In this document: piece after piece, positions 47,160 through 55,759 of the stretch
Numbering within the stretch: the first letter of the stretch is position 1
Layout of the letters: each line of letters starts with the position of its first letter
NCBI GenBank assembly: GCA_963677345.2
Contig: CAXXLC010000012.1
Location: forward strand, 124,001 to 188,000
Reading direction: 5' to 3'
Length of the DNA stretch: 64,000 nucleotides
Source of the DNA: Saccharicrinis sp963677345
Lineage (GTDB): Bacteria; Bacteroidota; Bacteroidia; Bacteroidales; Marinilabiliaceae
Program-made: the position numbers and the translations under genes
Notes under the pieces: model-generated
Databases searched by the model: none
Seen by the model: the letters and a program-made list of their open reading frames with translations, nothing else
What the model was told of the DNA's origin: nothing

Positions 47160-47420
47160 TAACATCTGCAACCTGAAATTAAATAACCTAATGCCTACTG
47201 CCTAACTCCTAGGGACCAGGAACTAACAACTAAGAGCTTTCTTCGGTTACATCTGTCAGTTAGCAACCTAATCTAATGACCTAACCACCTAATCTTTAAT
47301 CCCTAAACAATTCCTCAACTAAACAATTTCTCAACTCAACAATTCGACGATTTAACAACTCAACAGTCAATTCATCCCTAATCTTTAATCAGCTAAGAGC
47401 TAAGTGCCAGGAACTAGGAA
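47160..47420. repeat. Low-complexity word repeats (CAACTCAAC / CTAAT / CTAAGAG families)
   Basis: Words such as CTCAACTCAACAATTCGAC, GATTTAACAACTCAAC and CCTAATCTTTAATC recur. They share the vocabulary of the block at 23.29-23.40 kb. No coding potential. Confidence 0.6.
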
Positions 47421-47739
47421 CTCCATATCAACAGCTGCAGCCGACTGTGCTATTACTATTTTTACATTAACATAATGGTCGGTGGTTTGAGGAGGTAAAA
47501 ACCTAGCCTGATGTATTTGTAAATTTTCGTTATGAGAGCATCAAAAGCAAAGAGAAAAAGTGAAGTAGAGATTTTTAGTTTGCAGGAATAGTGAACTATT
47601 TTGAAAACTTAAAATCGAGCATTTGCTTTTTATCAAAGGTTTTGAGGCTTGCAGTAGAATAATTTATGAATAGTTCAGGCTAGATTTACTGCCGGTAAAA
47701 TTGCAAGTTATTGTTGTTGTTGGAGCACACACCTCTGAC

Positions 47740-48120
47740 TCAGCCCCGGGTCTGCTCCGGTTCAAACCTGGACCACGTTCGCAATTCCACGCATTTTCAA
47801 TGCAGGTTCTACGCAGGTTCTTCGCACTCCTATGGCAATAAACCTGCGATAAACCTGTGTTGCCCCTGTGTAAAAAGGCGAACGTGATCCATAGATGGTC
47901 CATAGTAAATCCGAAGCGGGTGCATAGAAAGTGTATAGAAAGTGCATACAGTATGCATAGCTTATGCGAAGAAATGCGAAGAAGGTGCGAAGAAATGCGA
48001 AGCATATGCGAAGAATCTGCACAAAAAGTACGAAAAACATCAAAATCGGAATCGAAAATGGCCCATTTTGCCCAAAAATGGAATCGAAAACAGGCATTTT
48101 TGCCCAAAAATGGAATTTTG
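47740..48120. repeat. GC-richer repeat island with GCGAAGAA words and a 19-bp direct repeat
   Basis: From 47940 to 48020 the motif ATGCGAAGAA recurs at about 10-16 nt steps. From 47760 to 47860 GCAGGTTCTTCGCA-like words recur. TTTTGCCCAAAAATGGAAT occurs at 48066-48084 and again at 48098-48116. Open frames on either strand through this block just echo the repeats and are not believable proteins. Origin unknown. Confidence 0.55.
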
Positions 48121-48263
48121 AGCCATTTAGGGGGTCATAATAAAACAGAATAGAAATTGCTATTTTTTCTACAATTCTAATTATTAAGTTGTTACGTTTC
48201 CGAAAAGTAACAGTAAAATAACTGTTATTTTTTATTTTACCTTATTGAACTAATTTAGAGTTT

Positions 48264-48450
48264 ATAAAGTTAAAAGTCAAAAGTCAAAAGTCAAAAGTCA
48301 AAAGTCGAAGGTTGAAAGTCAAAAGTTGAAAGTTCATAAAGTTGAAAGTTTATAAAGTGACTTTTTTCATGCAGAGATCAAATTTACCAAACTGAACGCT
48401 AAGAGCTAAGAGCTAAGAGCTGAGAACTGAGAACTGAGAACTGAGTGCAG
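48264..48450. repeat. Heptanucleotide tandem repeats (AAAAGTC and CTAAGAG/CTGAGAA)
   Basis: Five AAAAGTC units run in tandem near 48272-48306, followed by GTTGAAA variants to 48360. A second array near 48398-48446 has CTAAGAG x3 then CTGAGAA x3 in 7-nt register. Related CTGAGAACTGA occurs at about 17943. Confidence 0.8.
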
Positions 48451-48487
48451 TAGACTGAACATCGGTTCACCGGGTACTTTAGGTGCA

Positions 48488-48712
48488 ATGGGAATAGCTG
48501 ATGTACAATTACTCTCTCCCCAGGATACTGATCCACAAACTTTGTTGATCAGGTCAGCGATCACCCTGCTTGCAGGAACTCTCACTACTGAAATTTCAAA
48601 CTGGATAAAAAGGTATAAAGCCCGAAAAGCAGCAGAAAGAGCAGCGGCTAAAAAAGCCATAAGTGAAATATTATTAAAATCTAATAGAATTAAATCTATA
48701 TGTATTTTATAA
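48488..48712 (+). CDS. Possible small membrane-associated protein, or relic
   Basis: This is a 74-residue frame: MGIADVQLLSPQDTDPQTLLI, then a hydrophobic SAITLLAGTLTTEI and a very basic, Ala-rich tail (RYKARKAAERAAAKKA). The composition is protein-like, unlike the surrounding repeats. There is no convincing ribosome-binding site, and it follows directly on low-complexity DNA. It could be a relic of a larger gene. I do not recognise it. Confidence 0.35.
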   Translation: MGIADVQLLSPQDTDPQTLLIRSAITLLAGTLTTEISNWIKRYKARKAAERAAAKKAISEILLKSNRIKSICIL

Positions 48713-48877
48713 CCTTGAGTAGTTACAATTTTTATGCTCAGGTATGTTTTTTTTATAATAATATATTTATATTTGTATAAATGAGGTACTTAACCTTGAT
48801 AATGTAGGGCTGTTTAATTGAAATTATTTAAATATTATTAAAACATATTAATTATTGATTAATCTTTAATTCAAACC

Positions 48878-49354
48878 ATGATGAAAAAGACAACACTTAC
48901 ACTAATTTGTTTATTATGTACTCCTTTGATTTTTGCTAAGGACAACCAACCCATTTCAAAAGAAATATATAAATGTCATGATGGTCAGTCTATTTGTGTT
49001 TTATGTAATGGTGAAAAAAGTATTCCGGCTGATGTTTGTGTTCAGTATAAAGTAAATAACTACAATAAAAGCTTATTTGTGAGCGGGGATGAGTTAGCGA
49101 CTGTTTTTCAGGGTACCCCGCACGATTTTTATCTGTATCTGGCTAAATGTATTTCTTTTTATAAAATTAAGGAACCCATATCTATAGATACCAAAATTGA
49201 AGGACAACCTGTGTCGTTTAGTAATCTTTCAGGAAAACGTTTGACCCTATGGCAGGATAACAGTTCACGATTCTGGATTGCCAATCTTAAGGATTTAAAA
49301 GGTGCATTAAAAGCATTTGTAAAATGGGCCGACCGTAATCATATTAAATACTAA
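48878..49354 (+). CDS. Small secreted protein of unknown function
   Basis: This 158-residue protein has a clear signal peptide (MMKKTTLTLICLLCTPLIFA). The mature part has KCHDGQSICVLCNGEKSIP, with two close cysteines, and ends in an alternating polar/aromatic region (LTLWQDNSSRFWIANLKDLKGALKAF). I do not recognise a family. It is flanked by repeats on the left and an IS110 relic on the right, so it is accessory-region content. A preceding AT-rich 165 bp gap could hold its promoter. Confidence 0.65.
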   Translation: MMKKTTLTLICLLCTPLIFAKDNQPISKEIYKCHDGQSICVLCNGEKSIPADVCVQYKVNNYNKSLFVSGDELATVFQGTPHDFYLYLAKCISFYKIKEPISIDTKIEGQPVSFSNLSGKRLTLWQDNSSRFWIANLKDLKGALKAFVKWADRNHIKY

Positions 49355-49358
49355 CCTC

Positions 49359-49382
49359 AATTCTAAAATTTTAATCGAACTC
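49359..49382. repeat. 24-bp exact repeat, copy 2
   Basis: Identical to 33822-33845. It begins 5 bp after the stop of the small secreted protein and directly precedes the IS110 left region. Confidence 0.7.
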
Positions 49383-49440
49383 AGTCCCTCTAAAAAGCTG
49401 ATTTTTTTTTCCTTTTAATAAAATACATTAAGTTCGTGCT

Positions 49441-49580
49441 GCTGTGCAGTGAAGACCGTATTTCACACTGTAGTATAACTACCTTTCTCAGTATGGTTCT
49501 GGTTGACGGTGATCCGATAATTGATTCTTTAGAAATCGTAAGGTAGACCACCAGATCAAAATTAGTCAACCGGGCACAGC
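49441..49580 (+). ncRNA. Candidate IS110 bridge RNA in the left end
   Basis: The non-coding segment between the 24-bp repeat and the transposase ATG (49606) is rich in complementary arms. GCTGTGC (49441-49447) pairs with GCACAGC (49574-49580) and closes the whole element. CTACCTT (49479-49485) pairs with AAGGTAG (49540-49546). GGTTGAC (49501-49507) pairs with GTCAACC (49565-49571), crossing the previous stem. CAGTG (49447-49451) starts a 5' hairpin with CACTG (49466-49470). IS110-group elements are known to express a structured bridge RNA from this position with target- and donor-binding loops. Assignment is by position and pairing only; loop-target matching was not established. Confidence 0.55.
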
Positions 49581-49605
49581 GACACAAAACTTAAATAAAA
49601 AAACG

Positions 49606-50980
49606 ATGTCTAAAACTACAAAAAAGAACAACGAGAAAAAGTACGTTAAGAAAAAAAAGCAAAATGTTAATACGTTTTCTATTATAAACCCTAATGCTGC
49701 GGGAATTGATATATCAAGTAAAGATTATGTTGTAAGTGTTCCCGAGGATAGAGATAAAACACCAATCAAAACATTTGGCGCTTTTACTTGTGATTTAAAA
49801 GATATAGCTAAATGGTTAAAGCAGTGTCAAATTACAAGTGTTGCAATGGAAAGTACCGGTGTTTACTGGAAACAATTGTTTGTAGTTTTACAGGAGTTTG
49901 GTTTTGAAGTATTTTTAGTAAACTCTCGTCATGTCAAAAATGTGACTGGGAAAAAGACAGATGAAGATGATGCTCATTGGATAATGCGGTTGCACACTTG
50001 TGGTTTATTAACAAATAGCTTTCAACCACAGGAACAAGTTCGTACATTACGCGAATTGGTTCGACATCGAAAGAGTTTGAATAGTAGTAAAACAATAGCT
50101 ATTAATAAAATGACCAAGTCTCTTAATACTATGAATATAAAATTAAATATGGTATTAAGTGAATTAACAACAGACAGCGGTCTAAAAATAATATCAGCAA
50201 TAAATGCAGGAGAGCGAGAGCCAAAAGAATTGGTTAAACTTGTGCATCGAAGAGTAAAAGCCCCCAGAGAAGATATTCTAAAAGCCTTAGATGGTGTTTG
50301 GAGAGAAGAATGTCTCTTTGAACTTAAACAGGCAACTGAATATTATTATTTTCTTCAAAATTTAACAGCAGAATGTGACATCAAAATTCAAGAACAATTA
50401 GAAATTATTACAGCAAAATATACTGAAGGAGATATTACCAATTTAAAACAGGAATTCATTAAAAAAAAGACTCGCAAAAATCAATTAAACTTTAGTGTTC
50501 AACCTTATCTAAAAAAGATATTAGGAGTAGATGTAAATGAAATATATGGCTTTAGTGATGATACTGCATTGACTTTGTTTTTCTGAAATAGGAAGTGATT
50601 TTATCGTGCTTTCCTACATCTAATAGATTTATATCCTGGATAGGTTTAGCACCTAATAATAAAATATCAGGAGGGAAATAATTAGCAGTCATTTACCTAA
50701 AAAAAGACATATGTAAAAAAAAGCACTTATTCATGCAGCAAATAGTCTTCATCATAGTAAAAATGCTTTTGGTGACTATTATAGAAGATTGAAATCTAGA
50801 ATGGGGCCTAAAGCTGCTCAATGTGCAATGGCAAGAAAAATTGCAATAGTCTATTATAACATGGTAATAAGAAAACAGGAATTTAATATCGAATTATTTG
50901 AAAAGAATCAGAATGCTTTTAAAGAAAAACGTATTAAATTCCTAGAAAATCAACTTTCTCAGCTAAAGGAAGTTGCGTAA
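49606..50980 (+). pseudogene. IS110 family transposase, broken by several frameshifts
   Basis: The first 326 codons give the DEDD RuvC-like domain (NPNAAGIDISSKDYVVSVPE, VAMESTGVYWKQLF, VNSRHVKNVTGKKTDEDDAHWIMRL) and the coiled linker. The frame is lost at about 50575-50585. Pieces of the Transposase_20 domain continue in other frames: PTSNRFISWIGLAPNNKISGG, then AANSLHHSKNAFGDYYRRLKSRMGPKAAQCAMARKI, ending at 50980. The conserved Ser region (NKISGG) is present but out of frame. At least two indels and an in-frame stop separate the parts, so the element is probably inactive. Confidence 0.85.
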
Positions 50981-51144
50981 ATTATGTATAAGGTAGGTTA
51001 CTAAGTTATGGCTTTAAAAAAAAAAGCTTATATCTAATTTTCCACACCAAATAAATATCTATCCTCCTTTAGTAGGCTTTATTTTCTGATTTTTGTATTA
51101 CTTATAATCAAAAATGTAATGTAAATTATTTAAGTTATACATCT

Positions 51145-52200
51145 ATGGATAAAATGAAGTCAAGATTTTTAAACGTGTCGGGTTTGTTAATGATGGCTGC
51201 GATACTTTTTTCGTGTTCGGATAAGCGAAAAGCCGGAGTTGCTATAGAAGCAACGAATCAGCAAACTCCTTCAGATCTTTTTAAAGAAGGTAATCCTGTT
51301 ATTAAAGATAAATACACGGCCGATCCGGCTGCTTTTGTATATAACGATACAGTTTACTTGTATGCAGGTCAGGATGTGTGTCCGCCCAATAGAAATTTTT
51401 ATGAAATGAATGATTGGTTAATTTATTCATCGACAGATATGGTTAATTGGGAGGAGAGAGGGTCGTTCCCTGTGACTGCTTTTAAGTGGGCCAGAGGAGA
51501 TGCCTGGGCTGCACATGTTATTGAAAAGAATGGTATGTTTTATTGGTTTGTAACAGTAACTCACGCCACAAAACCCGGTAAGGCTATAGGTGTGGCTGTG
51601 GCAGATCATCCCCTGGGACCATGGAAAGATGCCATTGGTGAGGCCTTAATAACCAATGATATGACTCCAGCTCCATTTCAAATTCCGGATGGACAAGGAG
51701 GTAAACGAGATATGGATTGGGATGATATTGACCCGGCCTTATTTACGGATGATGATGGTCAATCGTATGTTTTTTGGGGGAATACTCAATGCCATTACGC
51801 AAAGCTTAAAGATAATATGATAGAGTTGGACGGGCCAATCATGAAGATTGATCTTCCTGATTATACCGAAGCTCCATGGGTACATAAAAAGGGGGATTGG
51901 TATTATTTAAGCTATGCATACCAATTTCCTGAAAAAACCGCTTATGCTATGAGTAAGTCAATCAATGGTCCATGGCAATTTAAAGGTATTTTAAATGAAC
52001 TTGCCGGTAATTGCAATACCAATCACCAGGCTATCATAGAATATAAAGGAAAAGATTATTTTATATATCACAATGGATCAATTCAAACTGAGGGAATGAG
52101 CTTCAGGCGTTCTGTTTGTATTGACTATTTAAACTATAATCCGGATGGAACCTTAAAAAAAGTTGTCATGACTACAGAAGGGGTTGATGCGGTAAAATAA
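51145..52200 (+). CDS. GH43 family glycoside hydrolase (lipoprotein)
   Basis: This 351-residue protein has a lipoprotein signal (MMAAILFSCSDK). The GH43 catalytic residues are Asp60 in YTADPAAF, Asp196 in DDIDPALF and Glu242 in DYTEAPWV. The N-terminal DVCPPNRNFYEMNDWLIYSSTDM and GDAWAAHVIEKNG segments are typical of the exo-acting arabinofuranosidase/xylosidase subfamilies. It stands upstream of a pectate lyase and may remove arabinose side chains from pectin. It is a single-domain enzyme, unlike the GH43 at 11 kb. Confidence 0.9.
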   Translation: MDKMKSRFLNVSGLLMMAAILFSCSDKRKAGVAIEATNQQTPSDLFKEGNPVIKDKYTADPAAFVYNDTVYLYAGQDVCPPNRNFYEMNDWLIYSSTDMVNWEERGSFPVTAFKWARGDAWAAHVIEKNGMFYWFVTVTHATKPGKAIGVAVADHPLGPWKDAIGEALITNDMTPAPFQIPDGQGGKRDMDWDDIDPALFTDDDGQSYVFWGNTQCHYAKLKDNMIELDGPIMKIDLPDYTEAPWVHKKGDWYYLSYAYQFPEKTAYAMSKSINGPWQFKGILNELAGNCNTNHQAIIEYKGKDYFIYHNGSIQTEGMSFRRSVCIDYLNYNPDGTLKKVVMTTEGVDAVK

Positions 52201-52538
52201 TGCTAATATTTTTTTATTGTATAATAAAATAGGGTTTTGCATATTTTCTTTTACTTTTGTCCGAGGTATTCCTCTATAGAATACTATTACGGCGCGTTTT
52301 ATATGGAGATTATAAGAAGAACTATTGTATCAATAGTTCATTATGTTTGATTGTTAGAAATTTAGGAGCTCTGCAATTGTGTGTGTAAGGTGCTTTTAGT
52401 TAGTGCTTTGTGATGCAATTTTTATCTTGAATCTAATGATATATTTTTATGTGAAACGAGCCATGATAGAACATTCTTAAACATGAAATGATCAAATTTG
52501 GCAGTTTCATATGGCAATTAAAAGAAAAATTTAAACAT
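52201..52538. promoter_or_regulatory. Intergenic region with -7 box and hairpin before the pectate lyase
   Basis: TACTTTTG (52252-52259) fits the -7 consensus. Seven bases later GTATTC/GAATAC (52266-52284) form a short inverted repeat that could be an operator or a leader hairpin. If transcription starts there, the leader to the ATG at 52539 would be about 270 nt, unusually long. I see nothing else. Confidence 0.4.
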
Positions 52539-54536
52539 ATGAAAAAACAAATTTTATTTATTTTTTTGCTGTTTTTTACAGCAGTATTTGGTGCAGGCGC
52601 ACAGGAATATGCTTTGCTTGCTCCTTTTGGAAATGGAGCTAATGCAACAGGGGGTTCTGGTGGTACAGTGGTAACTGTAACTACAGTAGATGAATTAGAA
52701 ACTTATTGTGCCAAGGATGGTAAATATATTATTCTAATAGAGGGCACCTTAAATTTTTCTACCCACTTGAGTATAGAGCCGGTAGATAAAACCATTATAG
52801 GATTGCCAGGCTCTGTTTTAACAAATTCAAATCAGGATAAAGATAATTCGGGTATCTTATACGTTAAAGGTGCTGCAAATAATGTTATCTTTCGAAATCT
52901 GACCTTTAAAAGTGCAGGTGCCTATGATTGTGATGGCTGGGATAATTTATGTATTCAAAACGGACAGGATATATGGGTTGACCATTGCGATTTTCAAGAT
53001 GGTGTTGATGGTAACTTTGACAATAAGAATGAAGCAGATAATATTACCGTTACCTGGTGTAGGTTTCGCTACCTGTTAGAGCCAAAAGCCGGAGGTTCAG
53101 GAGGTACGGATGATCATAGATATACTAACTTGCTGGGATCAGATTCGTCGGATGCTCCAACAGACGGAACTTTTAGTTTTACCTGGGCTTATTGTTGGTG
53201 GGATAATGGTTGTGTAGAAAGAATGTTACGCTGTAGAAATGCAGAGCTTCATTTTATCAGTTGTTATTGGAATTCGGAGGATGCTCATTATTATATAGGG
53301 CCACAAAATGCAAGTGCTTATGTTGAAGGATGTTATTTTAATGGTTTAGCGGCGGATAGAATTTTTTATGAAAATTATGGAGGTACTAACTCATGCAAAT
53401 TTGTTGATTCATACGGATCTGTAGATGGTGTACCGGCAGATAAGGGAACTGTTTCCGCTCCAACTTATGATTATACAGTATATTCCTATGAGGATACAAA
53501 AACTTTTGTAGGTAATGAAACTTGTGGCGCAGGTGCCACTTTGCAGGTGAATGCCACAACAGGAGAAGTTTATTCTTCATGTTCTCCTGTGTTAGACACA
53601 CCTTCTGGCTTTGAAACTACAGTAAGCAATACATCTGTTACTATTGAATGGGATGCTGTAGAAAATGCAAGTGGTTATTCTGTTATTTTTTGTTCTCCGG
53701 TGGTTCAGGAAAACCCAACTGATGTAACAGCATTATTAAATAATGATGCGTCAACAAGTGGTTATTATACCTTAAGCTCCGGAGATAGACTGTATACTAC
53801 TGCCAGTACCGGCACTTCTGCTTGTGCCCCTGCTGATGTAACAGAAACGGTGTACAGAACAGGCTCTGCAAATGATTTTGTTCTTGAATTGGTTGAAACA
53901 ACAGGTGTTACTAATATTACTTTTGGAGGCAGATCTTCAGGTATGGATAGTAATAGAACTTTAGAATCTTATTCGATTAACGGAGGAGCAGCTCAAACTG
54001 ATGGTATTAGTGGGCAGATTACTGCACAAGGTTGTACTACTGAAATTTCTATTAGTGGGTTAAATTTAAATGAAGGAGATGAAATTGCTTTTACTTTTAA
54101 TGGTAATGTTCAGTTGAGTTACTTTTTATTAACCAGTGAAGTTAGCTACGAGTGCGAAACATCTGTAGTGAGTTCACCGTTGTTTACAGCTACCGGTTTA
54201 TCGGCTAATACTGCTTATACATATCAGGTTCAGGCACTAAGTGGTTCGTCTGATTATGATGATAGTAGTTATAGTGCCTCTCAAAATGTGATTACTGATA
54301 ATAGTGCAGGAATTTCATCATATGAATTGGATTGCAAGGTGATTCAAAATAACAGCAAGGTTGAAGTTTTGGGGGTGGATGTTAAAGAGTTGACTTTATA
54401 TAGTATTTCAGGAAGTAAATTAAAAACATCTAAATCGCAAAATGTTGACTTGAGTTCGTGCCGACCAGGAGTGTATGTTTTAATGATTAAAACGGTTGAT
54501 AATAAAGTGGCAAGCAGAAAAATTGTAAAACAATAG
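52539..54536 (+). CDS. Secreted PL1 pectate lyase with fibronectin-type regions and T9SS tail
   Basis: The ATG at 52539 begins the signal peptide MKKQILFIFLLFFTAVFGAGAQ; an upstream start adds 17 residues before it and is less likely. The PL1 right-handed beta-helix spans about 25-330 (GGSGGTVVTVTTVDELETY, VIFRNLTFK, DIWVDHCDFQDGVDGNFD, VERMLRCRNAELHFISCYWN). It includes the Asp-rich calcium site and the Arg-containing strand of the active site. Two fibronectin-like stretches (SVTIEWDAVENASGYSVIF and FTATGLSANTAYTYQVQAL) flank a beta-rich insert. The last 80 residues (ELTLYSISGSKLK ... GVYVLMIKTVDNKVASRKIVKQ) are a T9SS type A sorting domain. It cleaves polygalacturonate by beta-elimination outside the cell. 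Confidence 0.92.
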   Translation: MKKQILFIFLLFFTAVFGAGAQEYALLAPFGNGANATGGSGGTVVTVTTVDELETYCAKDGKYIILIEGTLNFSTHLSIEPVDKTIIGLPGSVLTNSNQDKDNSGILYVKGAANNVIFRNLTFKSAGAYDCDGWDNLCIQNGQDIWVDHCDFQDGVDGNFDNKNEADNITVTWCRFRYLLEPKAGGSGGTDDHRYTNLLGSDSSDAPTDGTFSFTWAYCWWDNGCVERMLRCRNAELHFISCYWNSEDAHYYIGPQNASAYVEGCYFNGLAADRIFYENYGGTNSCKFVDSYGSVDGVPADKGTVSAPTYDYTVYSYEDTKTFVGNETCGAGATLQVNATTGEVYSSCSPVLDTPSGFETTVSNTSVTIEWDAVENASGYSVIFCSPVVQENPTDVTALLNNDASTSGYYTLSSGDRLYTTASTGTSACAPADVTETVYRTGSANDFVLELVETTGVTNITFGGRSSGMDSNRTLESYSINGGAAQTDGISGQITAQGCTTEISISGLNLNEGDEIAFTFNGNVQLSYFLLTSEVSYECETSVVSSPLFTATGLSANTAYTYQVQALSGSSDYDDSSYSASQNVITDNSAGISSYELDCKVIQNNSKVEVLGVDVKELTLYSISGSKLKTSKSQNVDLSSCRPGVYVLMIKTVDNKVASRKIVKQ

Positions 54537-54561
54537 TCTCAATATAGTATAGTATAAAAAA

Positions 54562-54590
54562 AAGGGTGTCAAAAACGACACCCTTTTTTC
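54562..54590. terminator. Bidirectional terminator between PL1 and ribE
   Basis: GGGTGTC (54564-54570) pairs with GACACCC (54577-54583), flanked by A9 on the left and T6 on the right. It serves the convergent genes on both sides. Confidence 0.85.
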
Positions 54591-54591
54591 G

Positions 54592-55197
54592 TTATGATTT
54601 TAATGCCATGATTCTACTTATGTATTTACCCAGTATATCAAATTCCAGATTTACGGTACTACCTTCTTTAATTTGATGAAAATTGGTAAAATCGTGTGTA
54701 TAAGGAATGATTGCTACGGAAAAACGATCGTCTTTACTGTTAACAACAGTGAGGCTAACTCCGTTAACAGTAACCGAACCTTTTTCTACAGTCATATATC
54801 CCTGTGAAGCTTTTTCTTTATCTATTTCATATTGAAATGTATAATACCAACTACCATCAGCTTCTTTAACTTCAATACATTTAGCTGTTTGGTCAACATG
54901 TCCCTGAACAATATGGCCATCCAGGCGACCGTTCATCACCATACTTCTTTCTAAATTAACCTTATCGCCAATATTTAAAACACCCAGGTTAGTTTTGTCT
55001 AAAGTTTCCTGAATAGCAGTAACAGTATATGTTTTACCCGTTTTTTTTACTACAGTTAAACAAACCCCATTATGAGCAATACTTTGGTCAATTTTTAATT
55101 CATCCACAAAAGAACATTCCATTGTAATATGAAGATTACTTTTGTCTTTTTCGAGTGCAGTGATCACTGCAGCTTCTTCTACTATACCTGAAAACAT
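54592..55197 (-). CDS. ribE: Riboflavin synthase, alpha subunit
   Basis: This 201-residue protein is built from two lumazine-binding repeats (about 1-97 and 98-190). It starts MFSGIVEEAA, with SIAHNGVCLTVV in repeat 1 and MTVEKGSVTVNGVSLTVV in repeat 2, and MNGRLDGHIVQGHVDQ between. It dismutates two 6,7-dimethyl-8-ribityllumazine molecules into riboflavin. The protein is complete; single gene. Confidence 0.95.
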   Translation of the reverse strand: MFSGIVEEAAVITALEKDKSNLHITMECSFVDELKIDQSIAHNGVCLTVVKKTGKTYTVTAIQETLDKTNLGVLNIGDKVNLERSMVMNGRLDGHIVQGHVDQTAKCIEVKEADGSWYYTFQYEIDKEKASQGYMTVEKGSVTVNGVSLTVVNSKDDRFSVAIIPYTHDFTNFHQIKEGSTVNLEFDILGKYISRIMALKS

Positions 55198-55343
55198 ATC
55201 TTAACTTTTTAATGATTTTTTTACTGTTTAATTTGTAAACAAAATTATAATAATTTCCAATGAGCAAAAAACTTTATCCGAGTCGTTTCATGACAAAGCA
55301 TTTTTTTGTTTCTTTGAATCAGTAATGTTAAAAACATTAAGTC

Positions 55344-55751
55344 ATGGGAACTACTATTAAAACTACCTATTTAGGAGATTTAAGAACTCAAAATATACAC
55401 TTGCAATCAGGCTCTAAAATAATTACTGATGCTCCTACAGATAACAGAGGAAAAGGAGAAGCTTTTTCTCCAACGGACTTGTTGGCTACATCTTTAGGCA
55501 ATTGTATAATGACCATAATGGGTATTAAAGCCATGGATAATAATATTGATATTACAGGAACAGAACTTAATATCACAAAAATAATGGCCAGCGATCCGCG
55601 AAGGGTTGCTGAAGTTGTTATGGAATTTACTTTTCCTGATAAGGGGTATTCTCAGGAAGAAAAAGATATGATTGAAAGTGTAGCAGGTATAAGTCCGGTA
55701 CCATTAAGTGTTCACCAAAATCTAAAACAGACGATTATTTTTAATTGGTAA
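55344..55751 (+). CDS. OsmC family protein with only one of two active-site cysteines
   Basis: This is a 135-residue OsmC/Ohr-like fold. The first Cys is Cys54 in LATSLGNCIMTIMG. The second site, usually a Cys in a CPV motif, reads GISPVPLSVH with Ser117. It therefore may lack the resolving Cys of true peroxidases, as some OsmC-like proteins do. It lies 8 bp before the epimerase gene. Confidence 0.87.
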   Translation: MGTTIKTTYLGDLRTQNIHLQSGSKIITDAPTDNRGKGEAFSPTDLLATSLGNCIMTIMGIKAMDNNIDITGTELNITKIMASDPRRVAEVVMEFTFPDKGYSQEEKDMIESVAGISPVPLSVHQNLKQTIIFNW

Positions 55752-55759
55752 TATAATTT

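Noticed and set aside
47745..47795. tRNA-like T-arm (TCCGGTTCAAACCTGGA)
   Set aside because: The T-arm pairs well, but no matching acceptor, D-arm or anticodon arm can be found at the right distances, so it is not a tRNA.
47664..48153. Open frames of 147 and 111 codons (minus strand) and 98 codons (plus strand)
   Set aside because: They overlap each other and follow the repeat words; composition is that of low-complexity DNA.
40263..51000. Duplicated tRNA-Leu 3' end marking an attachment site
   Set aside because: No second copy of the T-arm/acceptor sequence was found by eye, and no integrase gene is present.
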